Shown: in pieces, positions 46,087-59,065 of the stretch | Layout of the letters: each line of letters begins with the position of its first letter | Position numbering within the stretch: position 1 is the stretch's first letter | Source of the DNA: Solanum dulcamara | Lineage: Eukaryota > Streptophyta > Magnoliopsida > Solanales > Solanaceae | Reading direction: 5' to 3' | DNA: 64,000 nucleotides | NCBI RefSeq assembly: GCF_947179165.1 | Contig: NC_077240.1 | Span: forward strand, 79,310,001-79,374,000 | The notes under the pieces: model-generated | What the model was told of the DNA's origin: nothing | The model's input: only the letters and a program-made list of their open reading frames with translations | The model's database searches: none | Program-made: the position numbers and the translations under genes

Positions 46087-46660
46087 GTTTTACATTTCTA
46101 AAAATAATAATATTTGGTTTGGTTTTGATTTTGTTCAAAAAATTGAAAAAAATAACCGAACCAACAAATTATGTACATATTTTTTAATAACTATATATAC
46201 ATAATATATTGTTTTTATGAACATTTTTATCCAAAAAAAATGCAGCACACTAATTTAAAATAGTAAGGAATGATGAGTCTTTTATTTGTACAACCATATC
46301 AATATATTATGCATTGTTCAGTAAGTTTATGTTATTTAGTACATTGAATTAACTAACAATATAAGTAGAAAGTTAAAAATAATTAAAGTTCTGATATAAA
46401 AATTATAAGATCAAAAATGGCACAAAGATAATATTGTTTGAATGAAGTATTGCCTTTTTTCTGTTTTGAATAAATTGTTTATTTTATTTTTGTATAGTTA
46501 ATAACCGAACCAAACCAAGATGAAACCGATAACAACCAAACTGATGGATATATATTTTATTTGGTTTGATTTGGTTTTAATAATGTTAAAATCGATTAAA
46601 TTAGTTTGGTTTTGATTTTGACCAACAACCGACGTGTGAACACCCCTAGTTTTGAGAAGT
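46087..46660. mobile_element. hAT-like fragment (TGAACACCCCTA end)
   Basis: An AT-rich tract with repeated TTTGGTTTGGTTTTGATTTTG and its complement ends in GTGTGAACACCCCTAG, similar to the terminus of the hAT element at 42711-43455. The matching left part seems to lie at 43976-44002 (AAACCAAATTTGGTTTG), so the family C solo LTR probably inserted within it. The left terminus is not identifiable. Confidence 0.4.
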
Positions 46661-46673
46661 GCATAGGAAAATG

Positions 46674-48912
46674 TCACGAACCAAATTCGGGTGTGATGGC
46701 ACTGCCTAACCCACCAAGACAAGTTAGCCTAAAAGTCTAAACAATTCAAAGTAAGCGGAAATGTAAAGTCTAACATGACATAGATAAGCATAAGCGAAAA
46801 ATAGATTCTAAACTACACAAGACTTAGTGTCACATGTACAAGCCACTATTTAAATCGAATGAAAATGATACAAGGATATATGTCTCAATTCTCAAGTAGA
46901 ACAAAACATAAAGTAATGGACATCGAGTGTCTGCCGAAGAGGACAAGCTGCTACCTATCAAGCGTCTAGAAGCTCAGACAGATCAAGGAGTACTATGAGC
47001 AGGAGGTGCCAGGCTCAGATCCTACATAAACGTAGAAGCAAGGGGTGAGCACCCATAACACGATACTCAGCAAAATGGAATCTAAACCCTAAGTGAAGCA
47101 ATTGGAACACGGGTACTCCTGACATCCCAACCACAATCCTCCACAACTACACACCTACACTCAGACAACCAGTCTACATAATTTATATCACAAATGCACT
47201 AGAATACTAGACAGTCCAAAAATAGAAAGTTCAAATACGTTCTCACTACTATACTCAAGAAAATACAGAAAATATAAAAATCATAATCAATCACAGGGTG
47301 AAATGGATGCAAATGCAATGTCAAATATCGTGATGCATGTATGTCTTATGATACATATCCGCTGATCACCACAGACTGGAACTCATGGAGGCCTCACATA
47401 GACCATGTATCCGTCGAAAAAGACCTCGGCCAATATCTGTTGGAAGAGACCTCGACCATAATATCCCCTAAAAAAGACCTCAGCAGCCGGAAGAAACCTC
47501 GGTAAATCACCTCAACCAGTAGAAACCTCAGTTCCATTATCCAGTACCTCACTCATATAATTTATCATCCATTATAGATATAATATATGCACAAGTAATG
47601 AGTGAAGTGAGATAAATATTCACATAAGATACCATATAATTCACAATCACACAACAGACCAATGTCCCGTAGTTCATAACACCTAGACAATTAACCTTAT
47701 TCGAATTTCCACTGTCATCCTTCAACTCATATAATTCAATTCAATCTAATGACCCAACACACCTTAATCCCCTCGCATAGGAAAATACAAGGTTCAACAT
47801 ACTTAACAAAAGTTAGAATTCTAGTTGCCTTAGCCAAAAAGTAATGAGCAGTCTGAAATCATTGCTTTTCCTCTCCAACGATACTCTAAATTACCACAAT
47901 CTAATCAAATATACATTCACAATCATATTTCGAATCTATTGACACTAAAATCAAGAAATTCAGATAAAAAGGGTAAAATGATCAAAAATCTCATATCAGA
48001 AATTGAAATAAGAATCTAACTATTTTTAGATAAAAATATTCTTCAAGTAATAAGAAATCTAATGGTGAAATTCATTTCAAAAATGGAGTTAAAATGAGTT
48101 CAAAATCCTCATTTCTCTTTCAAAAGTTCATGTTCAAGAAAACCTCAAAATCTCCAATTTAAAATCCACAATTTGAAGTTAAAATACGAAATTATTCAAT
48201 GGAAACTAAGGGAAAGTGTTAGAAATACATTACCCAATAGTTTTACACCAAAATCCTCCGTGAAATTTGTCTCCACTAAGCTTAAAATGTCAAAAATAGA
48301 GGAAATTGGCCACAATCCTGTCTTTTGGAAAAGACACTATTTAGGCCCCCGTGACCCTTTGCGATTTCCACCCACTTACGTCGCGAATGTGAAGGTCACA
48401 CCTTCACTTCATCGTGATCGCGGTCAGGACCTCACGATCGCAGAAGCCAAAATAATGGTGCATCACGATCGCGGAAGGGATCCTCTGCAAACGCGAAGCA
48501 CACTGGATGCACCAGTTGACAACTGCCTTTTCACAAAGCTAAGTTTTCGAATGGACCCTCGGGATTCAACCGAAATCCTGTGAACACAAACCAGATATGC
48601 AACTCTACTAATTTCGACGTTTCAGACTCAATGGAACCTTCAGAATTCAAATTTGAGGTCTCCTTGACTCAAAATCCGATAAGACGCAACTAAACTAATT
48701 TCGACACTTGAAATACCAAAATACCCTCGGGACCTCTAAATATTATAAATAATTCATTTCTAGTATTAGAATCACCTTTCGAAATTATTGAAATCATCAA
48801 AAATCCAATACAAGCACCCGAACCTCAAATGTTGACCAATGTAAAACTTGGATCAAACTTTAACTCAATTTCTAACTTCGGACCTAAAATCCACGTTTTA
48901 ACTCCAAATTTG
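46674..48912 (-). repeat. Gypsy LTR, family A, minus strand, truncated
   Basis: It begins TGTCACGAACCAAATTCGGG, parallel to 35059. It continues co-linearly to TTCTAACTTCGGACCTAAAA, equivalent to about 37420, then stops and the plus-strand LTR starts at 48914. The terminal ~250 bp (minus-strand LTR start) is missing. It contains the CGCGATCGTGA-type motifs at about 48410-48480, and the ORF at 48173-48583 is a by-product of that segment. Confidence 0.82.
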
Positions 48913-50278
48913 ATGTAATGACCTTGAGGGTTATTTTTATAAATTTGTGCAAAATTATCATTTTACCCCTATCTTTAGTCCCCCGAGTGTTATTTGATCG
49001 ATTTGTGTTGTGGGTTTTGTTAAAATCTTACCCCTATCTTTAGTCCCTCTGAATTGTGTGAGTTTTTAAGTTTTCATAAGCTTTAAGTGTTAAAAAGTGG
49101 TTTTCGGTGCCAACCGGAGCTATGGGTTTCCGTCAGTTCCATCAGCTCCAAAATGTAGAAATTGGTCTAGGAGAGTTGTCGGAGTCACATTTGTGGTTAA
49201 TACATGGATTTGAGGTCTTGAGTCGAAAAGTTCAATTTTTATGAACTAAGTTTGACTTTGGATGAAAAATTGAGTTTTGAGTGTCAGATTGTCATTCTGC
49301 TAGTTTCATTGGCTCCAAAACGTGTTTTCTGATCAGTTTGCACTATTGGTTCATATTTATAGAGTTCCGAATGAGTTTTAAGGGTCAAAAACATGTTTTA
49401 AAGAATAGTGGTGTAAGTTCATCGCGGTCAATGTGAGGTCAACACACGGTCATCAGTCAACACGCGTGAATAGTAACTTTTATGAATAGTAACTTTTTGG
49501 ACAGAAAATGCCCCTTTCTTCCCACTTTAATATTTTTCACCATTTTTTTGAGTTTTTAAACTCCTTGAGGCGATTTGAGAAAAGATTTTCTAGGAAAAGT
49601 TTTGGGTAAGTAATTTTGACCTAAAATCTTCCTTTTTCATTAAGTATTTGATGATTTTAACTCCTAAATTTTAGTTTCAAACCCAAAAATCTTTGTTTCT
49701 TCCCTAATCCGGATTTAAGAAAAATAGTAATTTCTAACTCATTTTGAGCTCTATTTTTATGGATTTTTCAACCATGAATTCTTTATTACCAGTAGAATGT
49801 GATTGTTCAATAAATTTCCATATTTTACCCTTTTTGGAAATAATTAATTTTTGGATCATTTTACCCCCTGTTCTGAAACCTATCAATATGGGTGTCATTG
49901 GATTCCTTGTGATATGTATATTTCACTGTTGATAGTGGGTTGTCATTTTGGGTGTTGAATTTGAGAGTTGCTTATTTGGTAGAGGTATTCAGGTGTGGTT
50001 TCGGCAATTGAGATAGGTTTGGCTATCCTTCTTTGAGACTGAAATGGAGTAATTAGTCATTTATATGTTATAGATTTTGGGATGGAGTTGTAGTATGAGT
50101 TGAGAATATTACATATATTGTGATGCCCGTGTGGGGGTTTATTTGTATTACATAGCTCGTGTGGGGGCCTTATTTGTTATCTTATTTGTTTTGAGAGCAT
50201 GTGATTCATGATTTGCCTGGGAGAGAGGCTTGAGGATATTATTTAACTTGAGATGCTCACATGAGGAGTTGAGTTAGG

Positions 50279-53271
50279 TATTATACCCCATACTTTGGTA
50301 CCTTGGAATGCTTCTTAAGCTTCTTAAGTTTCTAGGAAGGCTCTTAAGTTTCTTAGAAGTCGTCATGTGAGTCTGATAGTCTATAACGCTATCAAACAAC
50401 TCTAAGTAGGGGAGAATTAGATACCCCAATAATAGGGAAGATTGGAAATAGGGTTATAAGAATCCAAAAGGAGTTGGAGGCCAAGTAATGGGTCGTAGGA
50501 CTCGACTTACTCACGTACGCCGCCGACTTAGACGTTTTACATAACTAAGCTACTTAAGTGCACGTCGATCTTAAGTAGCAAGGGATACACAGGCTCTTAA
50601 AGTGAGACGAGATTACGAACCCACGGAAGAAAAATAAGGAGACGTAGCACCTACTTGGACCAAGTAGGTGACACACCTACTTGAGGTGGGTCCCACGCTG
50701 CCACGTGGCAGCTTTGGATTGGATGCATGATTGAGGTAGCGCCCTAGGGGGATGCCATGTGTCACCTCCTAAGGAGGTGTATATATGTGTTATATGCTGG
50801 AGTATATCTCATTTTCAGCATGTTTTTCCTTGGAAAAAGAAGAGAAAAACGTTGGAGGCATAGAGAGGAAGCTACGGCAGTAGCTAGGACAAGGTAAGGC
50901 CTCCATTTTTTCTCCATGAATTAATTATTGAAGGTATCCTACGGTGATATAGAGGTGTTTAATAATGTAAAATTTCATTTTGAGGCAGCAAGAAAGGGAT
51001 ACAAACAGTCCGCAAATTTTCAGCATGTTAAGAGACTTCTGAGATAAATTTTAGCAATTTTTAGTAAGGTATGGCTTGGTTCTCTCTCCCACATTTTGGT
51101 AAGGTTTTGGACATGTTATGAGGGTGTTAATAATGTAAATTTAAGTTTTGTATCATCACCAAGAGGACAACAAACAGCCACGACGTTTCAACCGCGCTAG
51201 AAGAACTTCCGAGGCAAGTTTAGGACAGCTTTGACCAATTTCGGGTAAGGTAAGGGTTTTCCTTTCAATTTGGAGTTTATGGAGTGGTTATAGAGTGTAT
51301 TACATGTCTTATATGTGGCTTTAATTATACAAATTGCACAAGGATGCTCGATGATTCGAAACAAACTAAATTAGAGTCGCTATAGTTAAATTGTAGTCGA
51401 AGCAAGGTGTTGTGCTTGTGTGTGCTGCTGCAGGTGTGGGGGGTATGTTACAGGGCCTAAAATTATTCTAAAAGAGGTGTGGGTGCTGCTGGTTTCAGCC
51501 ACACGACCCCTCATTTTGTACAATTAAAGGTTTTGCGAAAGAAAGACTAGAAATCCTATTTTGGTATCGTAATTTTCAGCAAGTTGTTTGGATCTTATGT
51601 TGTGTAATGTTTCCATGTTTTATTTGTATATGAGATGCAGGTTGTTTTTGTTGGTTGGCTTTAGTGATTAGGGATCTAATTGGAAATTCAGATAGGGCAT
51701 GTTATAGGGAAGGTGATGCCCGATTTTCGTTAACTCTTTAGCTAACTAAGGAACTAGTAATGAACTAGTCTGAAGAAATGGATAAGGGATCGGCTTCTAT
51801 CGGTAATTGGTGGTAGAATTACAAGCTGGGAAGTTGAAGGTCACTAACCTTAGAATTACTTTCATTTTAAATAGGTTCAAGAGACGATGAGGCGAACGTG
51901 TTAAGAGTAATCCGTAAGAGGTATGTAAAGCTAACGTTTCCTTCTTTTGGCATATTTGGCATACGTATGTAAGGCTTATACTTCCTTTAGTATGTCTTTG
52001 GCATAAGTATGTAAAGCTAATATTTCCTTCTTTTGGCATGTTTTTGGCATAAGTATGTAGGGCTTAGACTTTCTTTTGTCATGTCTTCGGTATAAGTGTA
52101 TTAAGCTAATCTTCCTTTTTGGCATGGTTTTTATGAAGCAAATATATGACTTTTATATGATTTCAAGGAAGTTTCTATTCGTAGAGCCGCTAGGATGGCT
52201 AACTTCTTGATTTTCCAAAAGATATTTTGTTATGCCTTGATATGGGTATACGATTCCCAAAAGTTCTATTTTGATATAACCAATAGTAATTTTTAAAAGG
52301 TACTTGATACGACTTTTGTCTTGATTTTTGAATAATAGCTTATTTTGTTAACTCCATCGAGTCTCAAACATGATTTAAAGTGCATTTAGTTTCTCACTAC
52401 TCCACTCGGAGATGCCTCAATGCTTCATTCACCAAGCTCGGGCTAGGTTTGTTATCAGGCATACTTCTCTGCATTGTTCGCCATGCCTCGATGTGAGGGG
52501 GCAGGTATGACCTGTACATAGAATTTGTGGAGTTATGATGTGCCATGTACACATATGATATGATATGATATGATATAATCTGTTACGGAGATATTCCCTA
52601 CTCTGGATATATGTTGTGCTGTGGCGCCAGTATTGGGCTGGCGACCACATTTTGTTCACTGAGTCTCGTAATGGGGTCGGATATGGCATATGTTTTTTTG
52701 CATGCACTATCTATGTTTATGATAAACATTATGATATTCTGGATATTTTACTTATTTTTGCATATTCTGTTCTGGTAATGACTTTATTTGTTATAGTCTA
52801 TGCTTTACATACTCAGTACATATATTGTACTGACCCCTCTTTCTTCGGGGGGCTGCGTTTTATCCTTGCAGGTACAGATGTTAATTTTGGAGATCCGGTA
52901 GGTTAGGGTTTCCACTCAGTGATGTTGGAAGTGCTCCACTGTTCCGGAACCTAACTTTCGATACTGGTCATTTGATATATATATTTATTTATTTAGGGGT
53001 ATGATGGGGCCCTATTCCGCCATATGACTAGGCTAGTATTCTATAAAGGTCTGTAGACTTGTGATGTGGGTTTTGTATATATGTTTTGGGCTTTGTGTTC
53101 CATGATGGCCTTAACGGCCCTCGTGTACTACATCTATTCTCATGAGCTCTCTAGCGATCCCTTTTCGATTTCTATTTTTGTTTATTCTGCTAACACGCTA
53201 AGTGGGGCTAAGGATATATATGGGTCCCCAACTTAGGCACCAGTCACGGCCTATAGAGTTGGATCGTGACA
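50279..53271 (+). mobile_element. Solo gypsy LTR, family D, nested in the 5' LTR
   Basis: 2993 bp from TATTATACCCCATACTTTGG (TG start mutated to TA) to GTTGGATCGTGACA. The target duplication TTAGG is exact at 50274-50278 and 53272-53276. It has no internal region. The ORFs at 51797-52039 and 52429-52906 have no recognised domain. Confidence 0.92.
51915..52130. repeat. ~55-bp tandem repeats in the family D LTR
   Basis: Four diverged units of AAGTATGTAAAGCTAAYRTT plus TCCTTCTTTTGGCATGTTTT plus TGGCAT. Confidence 0.75.
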
Positions 53272-54354
53272 TTAGGGGTTTTGAGCATGCCTGAGCATTG
53301 AAATATTGGTGAGAAAGTGGTGAATACTTATATTGAAATATTTCCTTCTCATTTCTATTTATTGAGGGTGAGTATCATGTGTAGGTTAAGTTTTGAGAAC
53401 TTTGAACCTTGTACTACATGTTGAGTTGAATATTGTTTCCATGCCATATGTGTTTTGATGCATTCATCCTCATTCATCATATTATAAAACATGGGAAGTT
53501 GAGAAATATGGAAATTATTTTAGAGAAAGAAGATGAAACACCTTTAAATCTTTGTATCTTGAGTCCCTTACCTAGGCATTTACGGCAGAGTAGTGGATGC
53601 ATTGTGATTCTTTGACCACGAGGAGGTGGAAAAGATAATGAGATATTATGATTGAAGTATATGGTCTACGAGACCCCCATGGGTCCTGCCTGGTAGCACA
53701 GCTCGGCGGGTGTATACAAAAGGCTGTGCAACAGTCGTGATTCCACCGTACCACCACATCATTGCATCATCATATTGCATTGCATTGCTATCTGTACTGC
53801 TTGAATTATATGATTAATCTTGATTATGAACTATTATTATGAGTTTACTTTACTTGCGCCATTATATATATAAACTAGCGACACCAATACCGAAGTGGGA
53901 CTTTTCTGTATGCAGGTAGAAGCGTTCCTTAGTTTATTTCATAGGTTTGATTAATTTTTTATACTCAATCGGCTAAAACCTACTTAGTACATGTAAATTG
54001 TACGCACCCCTACTTCTGTGTCCCTTTTTGATTCAGATACTAGTCAGGGTACCTCATATGACAGCTGATATTCTAGCGAATTGTGTATTCTCAAATTAGT
54101 GGTGAGGTCCCAGAATTCGAATCGTCACTAGTCTATCTTTATTTCTAAACTTCAGACTCAAAACTTGTATTAGATGCTCTTTATACTTATGACAGCAGGT
54201 TTTGGGATAATTTCTTCATTTTTTTTCTTTCCTTTTAAATCGTGGCATGAATTTCCCTTTGGGAGTCTCATATGAGTTTTACATTTATGCTTATATATCA
54301 GATTGTATTTTGGGATGTGTGATATCATAACTTCAGTTTTTAGGTCATGACAAT

Positions 54355-54366
54355 TGGTATCAGAAC
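54355..54366 (+). other. Primer-binding site of gypsy element
   Basis: TGGTATCAGAAC differs by one base from the Met-tRNA primer site and lies two bases after the LTR end. Confidence 0.88.
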
Positions 54367-54558
54367 ATTAGGTTCACTGGTCTCATAAGTTAAAGAGCAG
54401 GGTGTCTAGTAGAGTCTTGTGGATTGGTATGTAGATATTCGTACTTATCTTCGAGAGGCTACAAAATACTTAATAAGAGAATTTTCTTCTTTTTAATCCC
54501 TTCGTGTGATTTATTCATATGAAGTATTGTATACCTCTGATCTATTCCTTCTGCGCAG

Positions 54559-55965
54559 ATGGTGAGGACTAAAGACATAATTATTGAGGGTGAGGTTGTA
54601 CTTGCTGCCTGAGGCCCTAGTACACGAGTAAGGTAGAGGACGTGGTAGAGTCAGGAGATGAGGCCGAGCAAGGGGAGCAGCACCTGCTTATGGATGAGCT
54701 AGAGAGCCATCACCTGAGCCCATGTATGAGCATGAGGATAACTTGGAGCAGAAGACTGGGGAGCAGAGGCCATCCTAGCCTCTTGTGGTTCCCGATAGTG
54801 CTTCGATGCTTTAGGAGCTACTGGTTTGATTATTGGATAGACTAGATGGTGCTCCTACCTATGGTATTCTTCTAGGTACTGTAGGTTCTCCTATCATAGT
54901 TGGTGCTACGCCGCCAGTTTAGGGGTCTAGAATAAGATTTTAGACTCCTGGTTCTTCTTTAGTGACTTCTATTGCACCTCCAAATTTATAGCTCTGCCAG
55001 TTTTTGCTAGTGCTTCCATGTCAGTAGCTGAGAAGAAGAGTTTCAAGAGGTTTGTTCGATTGGCTCCTCCAAGGTTTGATGGTACAGTCGGAGAGAAAGC
55101 CTATAACTTTTTGAGTGAGTGTCAAGATAGGTTATTTAACCTAGGCATTTTAGAGGCACATGGAGTAGCTTACACTTCATATCAGTTTGTGGGAGTGGCC
55201 AAGGAGTGGTGGAGGTCGATTCTTACTTGTAGACCTATTGGTTCTCCTATGATGAGTTGGGAATAGTTTACTGAGGTGTTCTTTGAGAGATTTGTGCCTT
55301 ATAGGCTCTGTGATCAGCGCAGGGATGAGTTTGACAAACTGGAGCAAGGCTCCTTATCTGTATCTGAGTACAAAGCTCGCTTCCATGAGTTATCTCGTTA
55401 TGCTATGCCAAGTATTCCCACCTAGTTTGACTGGATTCGCAAGCTGGTGAAGGGATTCGACGGTTATCTCTAGGAGGCTACAACCTCTTTTATACTATCT
55501 AGGGGTACATTTCAGAGTATTATTAATCATACCAGGATGATACAGAGTATCCGACGTGCTAGACAGGGTAGGGCCAAGAGGTTTTGTCGGCAAAGTCAGT
55601 TCAATGATTATTCCTCCAAGGGCAGAGAATATTCGGGTTCAGGAACCCACGGTTATCAGGGCAAACCAATCTAGACAGCTATTCAGGGTTCTTCCATCTT
55701 CGGAGGTTGTTTTAATACTTATGGTTATCCCCCATGGGGTTCAGGTCCTCGAGGTTGTTATGTGTGTGATGAGTTTGGGCATAAGGCCCAAGATTTCCCC
55801 AAACGTGCTCCTTCTACTGGGCAGCCCAGGGTACCAGTTGTTCATTCTATAGATGCTCCAGTTGTTCGAGGTTCTTTGCAGAATACTAGAGATAGCACCC
55901 GTGGTGTTAAGAGTGGAGCACGAAGTGGTGCTCGTGGTGGTTCGCCGGCTAAGAGTGATCGTTAA
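54559..55965 (+). pseudogene. Gypsy gag relic with damaged zinc knuckle
   Basis: Gag would form the particle shell. The candidate start ATGGTGAGGACTAAAGAC at 54559 has a stop 16 codons later. A gag core (Retrotrans_gag type) reads at 55018-55266 (KSFKRFVRLAPPRFDGTVGE ... GVAKEWWRSILTCRP) and continues past a TAG to about 55500. The zinc knuckle near 55753-55794 is CYVCDEFGHKAQDF, where the final Cys is Phe. Several stops and at least two frame shifts are present. Confidence 0.85.
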
Positions 55966-55989
55966 TTATGCTATGCTATACCGGATAGA

Positions 55990-57060
55990 TATGAGGTAGA
56001 ACCTTTGATATAGTTATTACAAGTATTGTTCCAGTTTGCCATTATTCTACTTCCGTATTATTTAACCCAGGGTCTACATATTCTTATGGTTGACTTATTA
56101 CGATGTGGGTATTGATTATGTGAGTGAGTCATTTATTGTGCCTATTACTATTTCTATCTCGTAGGTGAATCTTTAGTGGTAGATCGGGTATACAAAGGAT
56201 GTTTAGTGATATTTTCGGGTAAAAAGACCCGTGCAGACTTGATTTTATTAGACATGCGGCATTTTGATGTGATACTGGGTATGGACTAGTTATCTCCTTA
56301 TTATTTTATATTAAATTATTATGCAAAGACAGTGACCTTAGCTTATCCCAGTTTACCTAGCTTGGTATGGAAGGGTAATCTCAGTTCGTATCCTAAGGGG
56401 GTAATATCTTATATTCATGCTCGTCGCTTGATGAATAAAGGTTATTTGTCTTATTTAGCTCATGTACGTGATCTCACTATAGAGTCATCTCCTATAGAGA
56501 CTACAAGAGTGGTGAGAGAGTTTATGGATAATTTCCTACAAACTTGCTGGGAGTTCCTCCAGACCGTGATATCAATTTTTTGATTGATTTGGAGCCTGAC
56601 ACTAAACCCATCTCTATTTTTCCTTATCGGATGGCTCTGACAGAATTGAATGAGTTGAAAGAACAATTAAAAGATTTATTGAAAAAGGGGTTTATTAGAC
56701 CTAGTGTATCACTGTGGGGTGCACTGGTTTTATTTGTGAAGAAGAAAGATGGTACTATAAGGATATGTATTGACTATCGACAGTTGAACAAAGTCACCGT
56801 CAAAAACAAGTATCCTCTCCCTCGCATTGATGATTTATTTGACCAGCTTTAGGGTGCATCAGTGTTCTCAAAGATTGATTTAAGGTCAGGTTACCATCAG
56901 TTGAGAGTTCAGGAATCTGATATCTCGAAGATTGCATTCAGGACTCGTTATAGGCATTATGAGTTTATGGTTATGTCCTTCAGATTGACTAATGCCACGG
57001 CTACATTTATGGAGTTAATGAACCGATATTTCGACCTTATTTGGACTTATTTGTGATCGT
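55990..57060 (+). pseudogene. Gypsy protease and RT (N-terminal) relic
   Basis: The protease active-site block reads LFNPGSTYS near 56056-56085, where LFDPGST is expected, so the catalytic Asp is Asn. HFDVILGMD follows near 56260. RT begins around 56544 ([56 protein letters not shown]) and runs to 57056, where an indel breaks it before the catalytic block. FMELMNRYF corresponds to the FMDLMNRVF segment of the family. Confidence 0.88.
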
Positions 57061-58300
57061 GTTTATTGATGACATCTTGGTTTATTCCAAGAATGAGGCA
57101 GATTATGTTAGGCACTTGAGGACAGTCCTTCAGAGATTGAGAGATGAGAAGTTGTATGCAAAATTCTTTAAATGTGAGATTTAGCTTGAGTCCATGATAT
57201 TCTTAGGTCATATAGTGACCAAGGATGGAATTATGGTTGATCCAGCCAAAGTTGCAGCGGTTCGTGATTGGGTTAGGCCTACTTCAATTACCGAGATTCA
57301 GAGTTTTATTGGGTTGGCAAGCTATTATCATCGGCTTGTTCAAGGATTCTCTTTTATTGCTGCCCCATTGAATAGTCTAACTCAAAAGACCGTGGCATTT
57401 CAGTGGACTGATGAGTGTGAGGTGAGATTTCAAAAGCTCAAGGAATTATTGACTTCAGCACCTTTTCTAGCCTTACCCGAGGACGGCATGGCCTTTGTTA
57501 TATTTTGTGATGCTTTGGGAGTTAGCTTGGGTTGTGTATTGATGTAAGATGGTAGAGTTATAGCTTATGCTTCTCGACAGTTGAAGGTACATGATAAGAA
57601 CTATCCTACCCACGACTTAGAGTTGGTAGTTGTGGTGTTTGTTCTAAAATTGTGGAGGCATTATATCTATGGAGTGCATTGTGAGGTCTATACTGACCAC
57701 CATAGTCTTAAGTATATCTTTTCTCAACCGAATACGAACATGCAATAGCGTATGTGGTTAGAGTTATTGAAAGACTATGACATCACCATACTTGATCATC
57801 TGGGCAAAGCTAATATGGTAGTGGATGCCTTGAGTCGCAGAGCATCTAGGATGGGCAGTTTGGCCTTCCTTAAGGCTGTTGAAAGGCCTTTGGCGTTGGA
57901 GGTTCAGTCATTGGCTAGACAGTTAGTCCGAATTGATATTTCTACACATCATGGTATTTTGGCCTTTGTAGAGGCTAGATCTATTTTGATGGACCAGATT
58001 CGTACACACCAGTTTAAAGATGACAAGTTGAGGGCCATTCAAGAAAAGGTATTGAGTAGTGAAGCAAAATCATCCTCTCTTGATCCGGAAGGAATTTTGA
58101 GGATTAATGGTCGAATTTATGTGCCCAAGGTTGGTGAATGGGTACGTATGATATTGGAGGAGGCTCATTGTTCTAAGTATTCGATTCACTTGGGAGTGGC
58201 TAAGATTTTTCATGACTTGAAACAACACTATTGGTGGTGTGACATGAAGAGAGACATTATTGATTTTGTGGCTAAGTGTCTAAATTGTCAATAAGTGAAT
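57057..58300 (+). pseudogene. Gypsy RT catalytic block, RNase H and integrase zinc-finger relic
   Basis: [20 protein letters not shown] at about 57056-57115 carries the RT catalytic Asp pair. A TAG precedes the connection segment at 57194-57547 (IFLGHIVTKDGIMVDPAKV). The RNase H core follows at about 57480-57760 with [19 protein letters not shown] and TDHHSLKYI. The integrase HHCC finger is at 57752-58294 (HCSKYSIHLGVAKIFHDLKQ, ending AKCLNCQ). Internal stops at 57546, 57748 and 58292. Confidence 0.88.
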
Positions 58301-58371
58301 ATGAGCATCAGAAACCGGGTAGTCTTATGCAAAGGATTCCCATTCCTGAGTGGAAATAGGAGTGTATCACT

Positions 58372-59065
58372 ATGGACTTTGTGTCTGTATTACCTATGAT
58401 ATTGGGTAAGTATGACCCTGTTTGGGTGATTGTGGATCGATTGACCAAATCAGCCCATTTCCTTTCGGTGAAGACTAGCTACAATGCACATCAGTTAGCT
58501 AGGATCTATCTTCATGAGATTATTAGGCTGCATGGGGTGCCTATCTCTATTGTGTCAGATCCGGATTCAGTGTTCACCTCTCACTTTTGGGAGGCATTAC
58601 AGTGTGGTTTGGGTACGCGACTAAAGATGAGTTCAGTATTTCATCACCAAACCGATGGTCAGTCCGAGTGGACTATTCAAGTGTTGGAGGATATGCTTAG
58701 GTCTTGTGTAATTGATTTTAGTACCCGATGGGACCAACACTTTCCCTTAGAAGAGTTTACCTGTAATAACAGTTATCACTCTAATATTTAGATGGCACCA
58801 TTTGAGGCATTATATGGTCGTATGTGCCAATCACCTATTGGATGGTTTGATTCTATTGCGGTTGATGCATTAGATACTGACTTACTTAGGGATGCTGTGG
58901 AGTGGGTACGTTTGATTCAGGGTCAACTATTGACAGCTTAGAGTTGTAAGAAGAGTTATGCTGACAGGAGGGTTCATCCCTTAAATTACATGGTGGGTGA
59001 TTGTGTGTGGCTTAAAATATCACCCATGAAGGGTGTGATGAGGTTCGGGAAGAAGGGAAATGATA
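58372..59065 (+). pseudogene. Gypsy integrase core relic
   Basis: MDFVSVLPMILGKYDPVWVI is the start of the rve core with its first Asp. VDRLTKSAHFLSVKTSYNAH follows, then IVSDPDSVFTSHFWEALQ with the second catalytic Asp, and HHQTDGQSEWTIQVLEDMLR with the Glu position (TDGQSE). A stop at 58790 breaks it. The GPY-side segment NYMVGDCVWLKISPMKGVMR follows at 58982-59041. The match ends at MRFGKKGN (59065), before the expected LSPRFIGPFEI. Confidence 0.88.

Larger units (their letters stand above)
48914..54352 (+). repeat. Gypsy 5' LTR, family A, interrupted
   Basis: It starts TGTAATGACCTTGAGGGTTA and ends TTTTAGGTCATGACA just before the primer site. Without the nested LTR and one duplication it is 2441 bp. 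It aligns with the reverse complement of 35059-37717, for example ATCTAGGAGAG and GACTTTGGAYRAA blocks. Confidence 0.88.

Noticed and set aside
48173..48583. A 136-aa protein gene
   Set aside because: It lies wholly in a truncated family A LTR. The related segment at 36845-37157 has different frames, so there is no coding conservation.
52429..52906. Overlapping ORFs of 92 and 96 codons on opposite strands
   Set aside because: Both lie in the family D solo LTR and have no recognised domain.
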